From: Arthrobacter agilis
GTDB lineage: Bacteria; Actinomycetota; Actinomycetes; Actinomycetales; Micrococcaceae
Assembly (NCBI RefSeq): GCF_006494655.1
Contig: NZ_VHIM01000007.1
Coordinates: 124,001 to 188,000 of the forward strand
Direction: 5' to 3'
DNA: 64,000 bases
Of this stretch, positions 1 to 9,667 are shown in pieces (the first letter of the stretch is position 1; every line of letters starts with the position of its first letter). Both the position numbers and the translations under genes were made by a program. The notes under the pieces were generated by a model. It saw only the letters and a program-made list of their open reading frames with translations. It was not told the DNA's origin and ran no database searches.

Positions 1-2322
1 TTCCTCGCCCCGCAGGAAGCGGTGGGCCCGGACACCCGCGGTGGCGCGCCCCTTGGCGGGATACTCGGCGAACTCGGTGACCTTCGCGGACCCGGCCGCC
101 GTGCCCGGGAGGGCGTCCCCGGCGGCAGTGACGGTCACGACGACGGCCTGGTCGTCGCCGGACGAGACTCCACCGAAGTGCAGCACCGCATCTCCCGCCG
201 CGAGCTTGATGCCGGCCATGCCCCCGGCGGTCCGACCCTGCGGGCGTACCGCCGCGGCGGGGAACCGGAGCAGCTGCGCCATCCGCGTCACGAAGACCAG
301 ATCGTCCTGCTCGCCGACGACGGCGACGCCCGACACCGCGTCCTTCGGCTTGAGCGAGATGACCTCCCAGTCGTCCCGGTTCAGCGGGTAGTCCGGCTGC
401 ACGCGCTTGACCACACCCTGGGTCGTCCCGAGGGCCACGACGGCGTTCAGCGGGGCGAGACCCACGAGGCGCTCCCCGCGCTCGAGCGTGATGAACTCCG
501 ACGACGGCACGCCGCCCGCGAGGTTCGGCACACCGGCCGTCGGTGGCAGCGCCGGCATGTCCATGACCTGCAGGCGGATCATCCGGCCGGCCGAGGTGAC
601 GGCGCCGACCTCTCCCCGCGCAGTGGAGGGCAGTACGGAACGGAAGGCGTCGTGCTTGATCCGCTGACCGTCCGTGAGCGGCTGCCGGTCGGACGTCCGC
701 GCCAGCTGCCCCGAGGCGGACAGCAGGACCCAGCAGGGATCGTCGGCGATCTCGAGGGGGAGGGCTGCCTTCGCTCCCTTGCCCGCGGGCGCGGGGAGGG
801 TGGAACCCTTGAGCGGTGCAGCCGCTTCGGATTCGAGGAGGACCGTCCGCCGTGGTGTGGCGAACTGCTCGGAGAGGGCACCGAGTTCGTCCGAGACCAG
901 GGTCCGCAGGCGTTCCTCGGAACCTAGGACGGCCTCCAGCTCCGCTATCTCGAGGCGCAACTGCTCCTGCTCCTTCTCGAGCTCGATGAGCGAGTACTTC
1001 GTCAGCTGGCGCAGCCGGAGCTCGAGGATGTAGTTGGCTTGGATCTCCGAGAGATCGTAGATCGCCATGAGCCGCTCGCGGGCCTCGGAGGACTCGTCCG
1101 AGGACCGGATGATCTGGATGACCTCGTCGATGTCCACGATCGCGACGAGCAGTCCCTCGACCAGGTGGAGGCGGTCCCGCTTGCGCTGCAGCCGGTAGGA
1201 CGTGCGGCGGCGGACCACCAGGATGCGGTGCGCGATGTAGACCTGCAGCAACTCGACCAGCCCGAGTGTGCGGGGCTGCCCGTCGACGAGGGCCACGTTG
1301 TTGATGCCGAAGGAGTCCTCCATCGGGGTGAAGCGATAGAGCTGCGCGAGGACGGCGTTGGGGTTGAAGCCGTTCTTGAGCTCGATCACCAGGCGCAGCC
1401 CGTGCTTGCGGTCCGTCAGGTCCACGATGTCCGAGATGCCCTGGAGTTTCTTGGCGGTGACGGCGTCCTTGATGCGCTCGATCACCTTCTCCGGCCCCAC
1501 GGTGTAGGGCAGTTCGGTCACCACGAGTCCCGTCCGGCGGGCGGAGAGCTGCTCCACCTTGACGGTGGCGCGTGTCTTGAAGGAGCCGCGGCCCGTCGCG
1601 TAGGCGTCCCGCACCCCACCGAGCCCGACGATCTTGCCGCCGCTCGGCAGATCCGGTCCCGGGACGAAGCGCATGACGTCCTCGAGGGTGGCATCGGGCT
1701 GCGCGATGAGGTGTCGCGCGGCCGCGACGACCTCCCCGAGGTTGTGGGGCGCCATGTTGGTGGCCATCCCGACGGCGATCCCGCTGGCCCCGTTCACGAG
1801 CAGGTTCGGGAAGGCAGCGGGCAGGACCTCCGGCTGGGTGAGCTGGTTGTCGTAGTTCGGGATGAAATCGACGACGTCCTCGTCGAGGTGGTTGGTCATG
1901 GTCAGCGCCGCCGCGGCGAGGCGCGCCTCGGTGTACCGCGCGGCCGCGGGTCCGTCGTCGAGCGAGCCGAAGTTCCCGTGGCCGTCGATGAGGGGCAGCC
2001 GCAGGGAGAAGTCCTGTGCCATGCGGACCATCGCGTCGTAGATGGCGCTGTCACCGTGCGGGTGCAGCTTCCCCATGACCTCGCCGACCACGCGGGCGGA
2101 CTTCACGTGCCCGCGGTCGGGGCGCAGTCCCATGTCGGTCATCATGTACAGGATGCGGCGCTGGACGGGCTTCAGCCCGTCGCGGGCATCGGGAAGCGCC
2201 CGCGAGTAGATGACCGAGTAGGCGTACTCGAGGAAGGATTCCTCCATCTCGGCTTCGACGTCGATGTCGATGATCTTCTCGGTGAAATCCTCCGGCGGTG
2301 CGGAGTTCTGGCGCCTGGCCAT
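1..2322 (-). CDS. parC: DNA topoisomerase IV subunit A (ParC), 3' end cut by window edge
   Basis: Type IIA topoisomerase subunit that cuts and rejoins DNA to decatenate replicated chromosomes; it works with ParE. The start is the ATG read down from 2322, and 774 codons are visible before the window edge. The catalytic tyrosine is Tyr130 in the motif AARYTEARL, and the quinolone-determining stretch [10 protein letters not shown] lies at about residues 87-96. The part of the C-terminal beta-pinwheel that is visible has no GyrA box (QRRGGKG-like) where GyrA would carry it. This and the location away from gyrB argue for topoisomerase IV rather than gyrase. It is divergent from the acetyltransferase fusion at 2444. 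The C-terminal end lies outside the window. Confidence 0.9.
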   Translation of the reverse strand, partial: MARRQNSAPPEDFTEKIIDIDVEAEMEESFLEYAYSVIYSRALPDARDGLKPVQRRILYMMTDMGLRPDRGHVKSARVVGEVMGKLHPHGDSAIYDAMVRMAQDFSLRLPLIDGHGNFGSLDDGPAAARYTEARLAAAALTMTNHLDEDVVDFIPNYDNQLTQPEVLPAAFPNLLVNGASGIAVGMATNMAPHNLGEVVAAARHLIAQPDATLEDVMRFVPGPDLPSGGKIVGLGGVRDAYATGRGSFKTRATVKVEQLSARRTGLVVTELPYTVGPEKVIERIKDAVTAKKLQGISDIVDLTDRKHGLRLVIELKNGFNPNAVLAQLYRFTPMEDSFGINNVALVDGQPRTLGLVELLQVYIAHRILVVRRRTSYRLQRKRDRLHLVEGLLVAIVDIDEVIQIIRSSDESSEARERLMAIYDLSEIQANYILELRLRQLTKYSLIELEKEQEQLRLEIAELEAVLGSEERLRTLVSDELGALSEQFATPRRTVLLESEAAAPLKGSTLPAPAGKGAKAALPLEIADDPCWVLLSASGQLARTSDRQPLTDGQRIKHDAFRSVLPSTARGEVGAVTSAGRMIRLQVMDMPALPPTAGVPNLAGGVPSSEFITLERGERLVGLAPLNAVVALGTTQGVVKRVQPDYPLNRDDWEVISLKPKDAVSGVAVVGEQDDLVFVTRMAQLLRFPAAAVRPQGRTAGGMAGIKLAAGDAVLHFGGVSSGDDQAVVVTVTAAGDALPGTAAGSAKVTEFAEYPAKGRATAGVRAHRFLRGEE

Positions 2323-2404
2323 GTGCGTGGCGAATCCTCGACTCGGGGGTAGGGACGTGATCGGCGGGTCGGCGTCCGCGCATCGCGGACGGTCCTGACG
2401 CCGT

Positions 2405-2425
2405 GGGACCCGGAACAGGGGTCCC
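2405..2425. promoter_or_regulatory. Perfect inverted repeat, candidate operator between parC and the acetyltransferase gene
   Basis: GGGACCC, a 7-nt spacer, then GGGTCCC. Relative to the likely transcription start at 2444, the repeat covers about -39 to -19, that is the -35 region of the plus-strand promoter. A bound repressor there would block RNA polymerase. No regulator is known; the function is inference from position only. Confidence 0.4.
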
Positions 2426-2431
2426 GCCGAC

Positions 2432-2437
2432 TACCCT
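2432..2437 (+). promoter_or_regulatory. -10 element for a leaderless start at 2444
   Basis: TACCCT fits the actinobacterial TANNNT -10 hexamer and lies 6 nt before the ATG at 2444. Transcription would therefore begin at or next to the start codon. No Shine-Dalgarno sequence precedes this ATG, which agrees with leaderless translation. Confidence 0.55.
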
Positions 2438-2443
2438 GAGTCT

Positions 2444-5290
2444 ATGGTGACGGAGGGACAATACCCGGAATATTGGGAGGCTGATGTCATTCTGCGTGAC
2501 GGCGGCACGGCGCATCTGCGGCCCATCTCCCCGTCCGACGCCGACGCGGTGCAGGCCTTCCACGTCCGCCAGTCACAGGCATCGATCTACCTCCGGTTCT
2601 TCACCTACAAGGCCAAGCTGAGCAGCAGGGAGCTCACGAGGTTCACCCAGGTGGACCACCGTGACCGGGTGGCCTTCGTGATCACCCGTGGTCAGGACAT
2701 CATCGGGATCGGCCGCTACGACCGCCTGGACGACCCGCTCGAGGCGGAGGTCGCCTTCAACGTCTCCGATCATCACCAGGGCCGGGGCGTGGGATCGATC
2801 CTCCTGGAGCACCTGGCCGTCGCGGCACGCGAGAACGGCATCCGGAGATTCTCCGCGGAGGTCCTGCCGGAGAACAGGAAGATGATCACGGTCTTCGCGG
2901 AGGCGGGGTACGAGGTGAAGAGGCACTTCGACGACGGCGTGGTGATGCTCAGCTTCGACATCGATCCCACCCGGAAGTCGCAGGCGGTGATGGAGGCCCG
3001 CGAGCACCGCGCCGAGGCCCGGAGCATGGCGGAGCTCCTGACGCCGCATTCGGTCGCGGTCATCGGCGCCAGCCGCGAGTGGGGCAGCGTGGGCAATGCG
3101 CTGCTCGAGCACCTGACCGACGGCGGGTTCACGGGGCGCGTGTATGCGGTGAACCCCGAGGCCTTCGAGCTGGGCGGCATGATCTCGCATGCCTCGCTCG
3201 ACGAGGTCCCCGAGCCCGTGGACCTCGCGGTGATCGCGGTGCCGCAGGACCAGATGGACGCCGTCGTCGACGAGTGCGCCCGCGCCGGAGTCAAGGGTCT
3301 CCTCGTGGTCACCGCGGGCTACACCGACGACGACGGCGAGGGCCTCACGCGGCAGCGGGCCCTCGTGCACAGGGCCAGGGCCCACGGCATGCGGGTGGTC
3401 GGCCCGGCGTCGCTCGGACTCGTCAACACCCACCCCGACGTCCGGCTCAACGCCTCGATGGCGCCCGTGCTGCCCGAGCGCGGGGTCCTCTCGCTGTTCA
3501 GCCAGTCGGCGGGACTCGGAGTACTGCTCTACGCGAGCGCGCACCGGCGCGGGCTCGGGGTCTCCTCCGTGATCTCGGCCGGCAACCGCGCGGACGTCTC
3601 CGGGAACGACGCCATGCAGTTCTGGGAGGACGATCCGACGACGCGGGCGGTGGGCCTGTACTTCGAGTCGATCGGCAACCCGAGGAAGTTCTCGCGGATC
3701 GCTCGCCGCCTGGCCCGGACCAAACCCGTGATCGTCGCGAAATCCGACGTCACCGGGCTCCAGCTCCCGCCGGGACACGCCGTGCGGACCACGCAGGCCC
3801 CGGCTGGAGCTCTCGACGCGATGCTGCGCCAGGCCGGCGTCATGCGCGTGGAGACGACGGAGCAGCTGATGGACATCGCGCAGATCGTCACGAGCCAGCC
3901 GCTGCCCGGAGGTTCGGGTGTCGCCGTCATCAGCAACTCCTCCGCACTCGGCAAGGTCGTGGCGGACGGGGTGGTCGCCCAGGGGATGACGGTGGCGCAC
4001 CGCCTGGTGGACCTCGCCCTGGACACGGGCCTGTCCGTGGCGCTGCCCGCCCTCACGACGGCCGTGACGGACGCGCTCGCGGACCCGGCGGTCCACGCCG
4101 CGATTGTCACGACCCTCCCGGCGCGCGGCCTGACCGCCGACGCCGTCGCCGCCTGCCTGCAGCGCTGTGCGGAGGTGGCAGGCAAACCCCTCGTCGCCTC
4201 CTTCACGGGCATCCTCGACCAGCGGCTGCAGCTCGATGGACTCGTCGGCACCCCGGGCGGCGGGGCCGGAACGTCACCCGGGCGCGAGCCCGATGGGCCC
4301 GGTTCCCCGCTCCGCGCCGATCCGGACGCAGGGGGGACCCACGCCGCTGCCCGGCCGGACCCGGGTGCGCCCGCGACGCCGGGGGATGCCCCGGAGGACG
4401 CCGATCCGGCGGTGGTCCTCCCGCTGCAGCGCGGGTTGCCCTGCTTCCCGAGCCCCGGCGCAGCCCTCACCGCGCTCGGTGCCGTGGTCCGCTACGCCCG
4501 GTGGCGCGCGCGGGACCATGGGGACTTCACCGAGCCCGCCGGCGTCGATACGGACCGTGCCGTGACGGTCCTGGCGGGGGTGCGGGAACGCGTCACCGAC
4601 GTCGAGCTGACCCGCCTCACCCCCGGCGAGTGTGCGGCGCTGATGGCGGCCTACGGCATGCGCCTCCTGCCCTCGGTGGGCTTCACCTCGGTCGAGGAGG
4701 CCGTGCAGCGGGCGGAGGAGCTCGGGTGGCCGGTGGCGCTCAAGACGGTGGACGAACACCTCCGGCACCGACTCGACCTCGGCGGGGTGCGGCTCTCCAT
4801 CGAGGGCCCCGACTCGCTGCGGCGCAACATCGCTCAGATGGAGCGGGTGCTGGCTCCCTTCGGCAGGTTCGGGATGGAGGTCCAGCCGATGGCACCCTCG
4901 GGGCAGGCCTGCACGCTCCGTGCCATCGAGGATCCGCTCATGGGCCCGGTGGTCTCCTTCGGGCTGGCGGGAGATGCGGTGAACCTCCTCGAGGACTGGG
5001 CACACGCCGTGCCACCGCTCAGCAGCGGTGACATCGCCGATCTCGTCCGGGCACCCGGGGCCGCCCGCAAGCTCTTCGGGTACCAGGGCCTGCCGCCGGC
5101 GGACGTCGCGGCGATCGAGGATTTGGTGTCGCGCGTGGCGCTGCTCAAGGACAACCATCCCGAGATCGCGCGCCTCGAATTCAATCCGATCCTCGTTGCG
5201 ACGTCGGGGCTCACGATCCTCGGTGCCGTGATCGACGTCGGCAACCCGCAGCGACGCACCGACAGCGCACGCCGGGCCATGCGGGACTGA
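2444..5290 (+). CDS. GNAT acetyltransferase fused to NDP-forming acyl-CoA synthetase (protein acetyltransferase, PatA-like)
   Basis: A 948-residue fusion. Residues about 14-172 are a GNAT domain with the acetyl-CoA loop QGRGVGS at 112-118. From about 200 follows a CoA-binding Rossmann domain (VAVIGAS at 204-210), succinyl-CoA-ligase-like domains with the conserved-position His445 in PPGHAV, and a C-terminal ATP-grasp-like domain from about 720. This N-terminal-GNAT order is the one described for Streptomyces lividans PatA, which acetylates acyl-CoA synthetases; Salmonella Pat has the reverse order. The synthetase half probably serves as a sensor or regulator (inference). A Gly/Pro/Ala-rich, disordered linker lies at about residues 604-665. 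The gene is divergent from parC and starts at a likely leaderless ATG. The real substrate is unknown. Confidence 0.85.
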   Translation: MVTEGQYPEYWEADVILRDGGTAHLRPISPSDADAVQAFHVRQSQASIYLRFFTYKAKLSSRELTRFTQVDHRDRVAFVITRGQDIIGIGRYDRLDDPLEAEVAFNVSDHHQGRGVGSILLEHLAVAARENGIRRFSAEVLPENRKMITVFAEAGYEVKRHFDDGVVMLSFDIDPTRKSQAVMEAREHRAEARSMAELLTPHSVAVIGASREWGSVGNALLEHLTDGGFTGRVYAVNPEAFELGGMISHASLDEVPEPVDLAVIAVPQDQMDAVVDECARAGVKGLLVVTAGYTDDDGEGLTRQRALVHRARAHGMRVVGPASLGLVNTHPDVRLNASMAPVLPERGVLSLFSQSAGLGVLLYASAHRRGLGVSSVISAGNRADVSGNDAMQFWEDDPTTRAVGLYFESIGNPRKFSRIARRLARTKPVIVAKSDVTGLQLPPGHAVRTTQAPAGALDAMLRQAGVMRVETTEQLMDIAQIVTSQPLPGGSGVAVISNSSALGKVVADGVVAQGMTVAHRLVDLALDTGLSVALPALTTAVTDALADPAVHAAIVTTLPARGLTADAVAACLQRCAEVAGKPLVASFTGILDQRLQLDGLVGTPGGGAGTSPGREPDGPGSPLRADPDAGGTHAAARPDPGAPATPGDAPEDADPAVVLPLQRGLPCFPSPGAALTALGAVVRYARWRARDHGDFTEPAGVDTDRAVTVLAGVRERVTDVELTRLTPGECAALMAAYGMRLLPSVGFTSVEEAVQRAEELGWPVALKTVDEHLRHRLDLGGVRLSIEGPDSLRRNIAQMERVLAPFGRFGMEVQPMAPSGQACTLRAIEDPLMGPVVSFGLAGDAVNLLEDWAHAVPPLSSGDIADLVRAPGAARKLFGYQGLPPADVAAIEDLVSRVALLKDNHPEIARLEFNPILVATSGLTILGAVIDVGNPQRRTDSARRAMRD

Positions 5291-5337
5291 CTCCCGCTGG
5301 TTAGGCAGCAGGCGGGCCGGTGGGGGAAACTGGGTTC

Positions 5338-6015
5338 ATGACCCCATCGCTTTCCGCCCAGTGGCGTGACCTCGATGCATCGCTCGAGCGGGCAGGTTTC
5401 TATCCCCGTCTCGTGGCCGATGTCGTCCACGATGCGCTGGACGGCCGTGAGCCGCTGTCCCACGTGGCCCACCTCGAGACGCATTTCGAGCGCACCGAGG
5501 TGCACCGCCACATCACGGTCCTGGTGCTGACCGAGGACATGCTCGTCATCACCCACGTGGACGACCAGCAGCTCGATGACGCCGGGGAGCAGGTGATGGC
5601 GCAGGTCTCCACCGAGTCCGTGCCCGTCAGCCAGATCCGGTCGGTGGTCCTCAGCTACCTGTACGCGCAACCCCAGGACTACAGGCCGAGCGACCAGGTC
5701 CGCGAAATGACGCTCGCCATCGCCTGGTCGGGCGGGCAGCGCCTCGACATCGGGCCGGCGAGCTGCGGGGATCCGCAGTGCGACGCCGACCACGGCCTCA
5801 CCGGGACCGTGGCGCAGGAGGACATCGTCCTCCGCGTCAGTGCCGAGGCCGACGGCGCCCAGGCGGTCCAGAATGCGAAGTCGTTCGCGCGCGCCCTGCG
5901 CAAGGTCAACACGGCGAGTCCCGTGTCCGGCGGCTTCGTCGCGGCGCCGGACGTTCCGCCGCGTCGCCAGCCCGGCTTCGGCGGACGGTTCAACCGGGCC
6001 CACCACCAGCGGTAG
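5338..6015 (+). CDS. DUF5998 family protein
   Basis: A soluble 225-residue protein of a family found near parC and sepH in actinobacteria; no biochemical function is known to me. The ATG at 5338 is preferred over an in-frame upstream codon at 5320 because the family starts shortly before the QWRDLDASLERAGFYP region. No signal peptide or membrane segment is seen. The start lies 6 nt after GAAACT (5326-5331), a poor -10 candidate, so the transcript may be leaderless. It is followed 7 nt later by the phosphodiesterase gene, so the two are probably co-transcribed. Confidence 0.75.
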   Translation: MTPSLSAQWRDLDASLERAGFYPRLVADVVHDALDGREPLSHVAHLETHFERTEVHRHITVLVLTEDMLVITHVDDQQLDDAGEQVMAQVSTESVPVSQIRSVVLSYLYAQPQDYRPSDQVREMTLAIAWSGGQRLDIGPASCGDPQCDADHGLTGTVAQEDIVLRVSAEADGAQAVQNAKSFARALRKVNTASPVSGGFVAAPDVPPRRQPGFGGRFNRAHHQR

Positions 6016-6022
6016 CGGCCCG

Positions 6023-7225
6023 ATGCCCTTCGATCACCGGGAGCCCCTGCCGGCCCCACCCGCCTACGGGCTGTCCACCGTGGCCGAGGTGCTGACGAGC
6101 GCCGCAGGCGCCCTCGGCATCGAGGGCTTCACGAACACGCTGTCGCTCCCCGCCGCGCGCAGGGTGGCGGTGGTCATGGTGGACGGTCTCGGGCTGACGC
6201 TGCTCAGGAAGTTCGCTGCCCACGCACCCTTCCTCCGCGAGAACCTCGACTCCGCGCGCACGCTCTCCTCGGCGTTCCCCTCCACCACGGCGGCGTCCCT
6301 CGCGAGTCTGGGAACGGGCCTGCCCCCGGGCCAGCACGGCATGGTCGGCTACGACGTCCTTGACCCGGCGCAGGACCGCGTGGTGAACATGCTCGGAGGC
6401 TGGGATCCCGGCGTCGACCCGCTCACGTGGCAGCCGTACGAGACCGTGTTCGAACGAGCGGCCGCGCACGTGCCCGTCGTGACCGTGAGCCAGCCCCGGT
6501 TCGCCGATTCCCCGATGACCCGCGCCGCACTCCGCGGCGGGACGTTCGTCGGCGCCAACACCATCCAGGCGCGCGTCGACGCCGCGGCGGGGCAGCTCGC
6601 GGGCGCGTCGAGGATGCTCATGTACTTCTACGTCAACGATCTCGACAAGGCCGGTCACCGGTACGGCGTGGACTCGGCCGAGTGGCTCAGGGCCCTCGAG
6701 GACCTCGATGCCGCGCTGAAGCTGCTCGCACGCCGGGTTCCGTCCGACACGCTCCTGGTGGTGACCGCGGACCACGGGATGGTGGACGTCCCGGCGACCC
6801 AGCGCATCGACTACTCTCTCCGCCCCGATCTGATCGACGGGGTGGCCCACACGGCCGGCGAACCGCGCATGCTGCACCTCTACCTCGAGCAGGGGCTCAC
6901 GGCTTCCGAGCGCGACGCCGTGGCGCTGCGCTGGCACGAGGCCTTCGGTACCCGGGCCTGGATCCTCACGCGAGAGGAGGCCGTGGAGCACGGCTACTTC
7001 GGCTCGGTGCGGGACGAAGTGCGGCCGCGCATCGGCGACCTGCTCGTGCTCGCCCGCGAGGGCGTCGCCCTCATCGACGGACGGCGGGCGCAGCCGTCCG
7101 CCTTTGCGATGGTGGGACAGCACGGTTCGCTGACACGCGCCGAGCGTGACATCCCCCTGCTGATCCTGCCGACGCCTGCCGCAGCTGTCCGCACCAGGAA
7201 CGGGAAGGGGCCCCGGCGTGGCTGA
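6023..7225 (+). CDS. Alkaline phosphatase superfamily / nucleotide pyrophosphatase-phosphodiesterase
   Basis: A 400-residue enzyme of the NPP branch of the alkaline phosphatase superfamily, which hydrolyses phosphoesters with two bound metal ions. Metal-binding Asp54 sits in VVMVDGLG, the nucleophile region FPSTTAASL contains the likely catalytic Thr (88 or 89), and the second metal motif is VTADHGMVD. No signal peptide is visible, so it appears cytoplasmic. The ATG at 6023 is chosen over upstream in-frame codons that overlap the previous gene; it begins just after the DUF5998 stop. Its end overlaps the thymidine kinase start by 8 nt, which indicates translational coupling. The natural substrate cannot be told from sequence. 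Confidence 0.85.
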   Translation: MPFDHREPLPAPPAYGLSTVAEVLTSAAGALGIEGFTNTLSLPAARRVAVVMVDGLGLTLLRKFAAHAPFLRENLDSARTLSSAFPSTTAASLASLGTGLPPGQHGMVGYDVLDPAQDRVVNMLGGWDPGVDPLTWQPYETVFERAAAHVPVVTVSQPRFADSPMTRAALRGGTFVGANTIQARVDAAAGQLAGASRMLMYFYVNDLDKAGHRYGVDSAEWLRALEDLDAALKLLARRVPSDTLLVVTADHGMVDVPATQRIDYSLRPDLIDGVAHTAGEPRMLHLYLEQGLTASERDAVALRWHEAFGTRAWILTREEAVEHGYFGSVRDEVRPRIGDLLVLAREGVALIDGRRAQPSAFAMVGQHGSLTRAERDIPLLILPTPAAAVRTRNGKGPRRG

Positions 7226-7952
7226 GCTGCTGTTCTTCTCCGGGACCATGGACTGCGGCAAGTCCACGCTCGCGCTGCAGATGGATCACAACCACAAGGC
7301 CCGCGGGCGCCGGGGGCTGCTGTTCAGTTCGCACGACCGCGCGGGTGAATCAATGATCTCCAGCCGCCTGGGCCTGCAGGTACCGGCCGTGGAGGTCCTG
7401 CCGGACACCGATTTCTGGGCCGAGATGACGGTCCGCCAGACCATGGGGGCGAGGATCGACTACGTCATCTGTGACGAGGCCCAGTTCTACACCGAGCCCC
7501 AGATCGACCAGCTGGCCCGCGTGGTCGACGAGATGGACATCGACGTGTTCAGTTTCGGCATCACGTCGGACTTCCGCACCCGGCTCTTCCCCGGTTCCCG
7601 ACGGCTCATCGAACTGGCTGATCGGGTGCAGGTGCTGCAGGTGGAGGCGCTGTGCTGGTGTGGCAAGCGCGCCACACACAATGCGCGGACGGTCGACGGG
7701 GTGATGGTGGTCGAGGGGGACCAGATGATGGTGGGCGACGTCGATCAGCAGGCGGATGCCGTGATCGGACCGATCCCGGGGGACACGTCGGGCGACCCCT
7801 CCGCGGATCCCGTCATCGGCTACGAAACACTGTGCCGCCGCCACCACATGCGGCGGCAGACCTCGCGTACGTCGCCGTCGCTCCACGCCCACCAGATGCC
7901 CCTGCCGTTCGACCAGCGGCAGGGATCGGCAGCGGCGCCTGCACGCGGCTGA
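7218..7952 (+). CDS. tdk: Thymidine kinase (type II)
   Basis: Phosphorylates thymidine to dTMP in the pyrimidine salvage pathway. The P-loop is GTMDCGKST at residues 9-17, the Walker-B-like motif is CDEAQFY with the likely catalytic base Glu87, and zinc-binding Cys/His residues lie in the CWCGKRATHN lasso region and near the CRRHH segment. The length of 244 residues is a little above the usual 190-220 because of a basic C-terminal tail. The start is a GTG inside the last codons of the preceding phosphodiesterase gene, so translation is coupled. It converges with sepH; the 114-bp gap between them holds a short direct repeat (ATCCGGCACCGA twice) but no clear terminator. Confidence 0.93.
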   Translation: MAELLFFSGTMDCGKSTLALQMDHNHKARGRRGLLFSSHDRAGESMISSRLGLQVPAVEVLPDTDFWAEMTVRQTMGARIDYVICDEAQFYTEPQIDQLARVVDEMDIDVFSFGITSDFRTRLFPGSRRLIELADRVQVLQVEALCWCGKRATHNARTVDGVMVVEGDQMMVGDVDQQADAVIGPIPGDTSGDPSADPVIGYETLCRRHHMRRQTSRTSPSLHAHQMPLPFDQRQGSAAAPARG

Positions 7953-8066
7953 TCCGGCACCGAACGATCCGGCACCGACCGGAGACAGTCGGCCCGGGGA
8001 TCGACAGCGGGACCTGTGAACAGCGCCTGGCGGCGTCAGGCGCCGCGGGCTCGCAGCGCGAGGTGG

Positions 8067-9479
8067 CTAGTCGCCTTTCCGACCGAAGACGATGTCGTCC
8101 CAGCTGGGAACGCTGGATCGCTTCGGTTTGGCCTTCCGGTCCGGCGCGGCGTCGCCGTCCTGCTGCCCGGCATCGGCGGAAGGTCGGCCCGCGTCCCGCT
8201 TCCCCGGACCCGAGCCGGCAGCCCTGGCCGGCGCAGCCGGGGGCTGCCGCTTGCGGGACGGCTGGGCGAAGATGCTGATCTCGCGCGTTTCCGTGCTGAC
8301 ATCGTGCAGTCGGGGTGTGCCGTCGTCGTGGTGGGTCGACGCGGCAGGCTGATCGGCGCTGCTGTCCTCGCTGCGATCCTGGCCGGCACGGTCGGCACTG
8401 CCGTCGTTGCGGTCTTCCAGGGACTGCTGGTCGCCGGTCGCGTCTGCCGGTTCCTCCGCGAGGTTCCGAGGGGCGAGTGACAGACCCGGTATCGCATCGC
8501 CCTGTTCGCGGTTCTCCGCGTCGTCGGCATCCCCGCGCGGGTGTGCCGCCGGGATGGCGCCGCGGGTCAGGAGTTCGGCAAGAGCGTCGTCGCCGTCCTC
8601 GTCCGCCCCGAGCCGCTGCCCGCGGCGGGAGCGGAGCACCTCCAGGAGGCCGTCATGATCGTCCTCGCCAGCGGGTCCGGAATCCCCGGTGCCCACGGTC
8701 CCGGAGTCCTGCTGTGCGTCCGACTCCGCCTCGAAGTCGAAGACGCGATCGGCGACCGCACTCAGGCGTCGGGAGGGCAGGGGGCCGTCGAGCGGCTCGA
8801 GTTCGCTGAGGACCTGCGCCCAGCGGTTGCCGTTGGCGACGGTCTTGCGCGTGGGGTTGTAGGTCCAGCGGGCCGGGGGCTGCTCGCCGAGGTCGACGGC
8901 GAAGTCCTCGGGCAGGTCGAAGGAGGCCTCCACGTGCCACGAGCCGTCCTGCAGGCGCCAGGAATCCCATTCGAGCGACGCCGGATCGATCCCGTAGCTG
9001 CGGACACGGTAGGCCACCATGTCGCCGAGCGTGGCGGGGTCGTCGCCGAAAGCCGAGCGGTACCCGTCGTGGCTCGGGAGCGGAGTGGCCACTTCCACCC
9101 GCTGCGCGAGGTAGGCGAGGTAGTCGCGCTCCGCCCGTACGGGCCCCTCGTACCGCCGTACGTGTGCGAGGTCCTGGTCAGATTCCGCGGCGACCTGCTC
9201 CGCTGTGGCTCCGGCCCGGATGCGGGCCTGGATGTCCCGCGGCGTGAGGTGCACGGCTGCTTTCGCCGGTTTCGGGCGGTCGGCGGGAATCGGCGGAACC
9301 TCCCGAGCGGCCTTCGCCGCCGGCTCCGATGCGGACTCCGCGGCTGGACCTGGCCCGCGTCGGGCACTCGCGGCGCGCAGCGCATCGTCGATGGGCAGCC
9401 GGTAGGACGTGTCCTGCTCGCCACCCAACAGCAGATGTTCGCCATCCTCATGGACACCCATCAGGCGTAACTCCTGCAT
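8067..9479 (-). CDS. sepH: Cell division protein SepH (DUF3071)
   Basis: SepH binds FtsZ and promotes filament assembly in actinobacteria. The N-terminal DUF3071 region (about residues 1-165, beginning MQELRLMGVHEDG) carries the helix-turn-helix-like motif. A long acidic, disordered middle follows, and the short conserved C-terminal motif is SVPSWDDIVFGRKGD, which is diagnostic for the family. The start at 9479 is supported by a strong ribosome binding site, GGAGGAACTG, directly before the ATG on the minus strand. It is divergent from the DUF4193 gene across a 188-bp promoter region. Confidence 0.9.
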   Translation of the reverse strand: MQELRLMGVHEDGEHLLLGGEQDTSYRLPIDDALRAASARRGPGPAAESASEPAAKAAREVPPIPADRPKPAKAAVHLTPRDIQARIRAGATAEQVAAESDQDLAHVRRYEGPVRAERDYLAYLAQRVEVATPLPSHDGYRSAFGDDPATLGDMVAYRVRSYGIDPASLEWDSWRLQDGSWHVEASFDLPEDFAVDLGEQPPARWTYNPTRKTVANGNRWAQVLSELEPLDGPLPSRRLSAVADRVFDFEAESDAQQDSGTVGTGDSGPAGEDDHDGLLEVLRSRRGQRLGADEDGDDALAELLTRGAIPAAHPRGDADDAENREQGDAIPGLSLAPRNLAEEPADATGDQQSLEDRNDGSADRAGQDRSEDSSADQPAASTHHDDGTPRLHDVSTETREISIFAQPSRKRQPPAAPARAAGSGPGKRDAGRPSADAGQQDGDAAPDRKAKPKRSSVPSWDDIVFGRKGD

Positions 9480-9667
9480 CAGTTCCTCCAGCCGACAATA
9501 ATTCCTAGGTGAAACTCTGCCATTGAACGACGGCCTTTCCTACTCCACAGCAGGGCGTTTCGGCAGGTGCTTCGACAGCGGGCACAAATCAGGAGCTCGC
9601 AGCGTTATGCGAGCCGTGGGGTTGATCCCCGGCAGATCGGGACACGAGGGAGCGGAAGAGAACGGGT

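Noticed and set aside
22-2352. Long plus-strand open frames opposite parC (301 and 437 codons)
   Set aside because: They are antisense shadows; the minus strand encodes a full topoisomerase with catalytic Tyr and QRDR in this interval.
3079-5031. Very long second frame (650 codons) inside the acetyltransferase fusion
   Set aside because: Arg/Gly/Pro-rich translation typical of out-of-frame reading in GC-rich DNA; the overlapping frame has clear domains.
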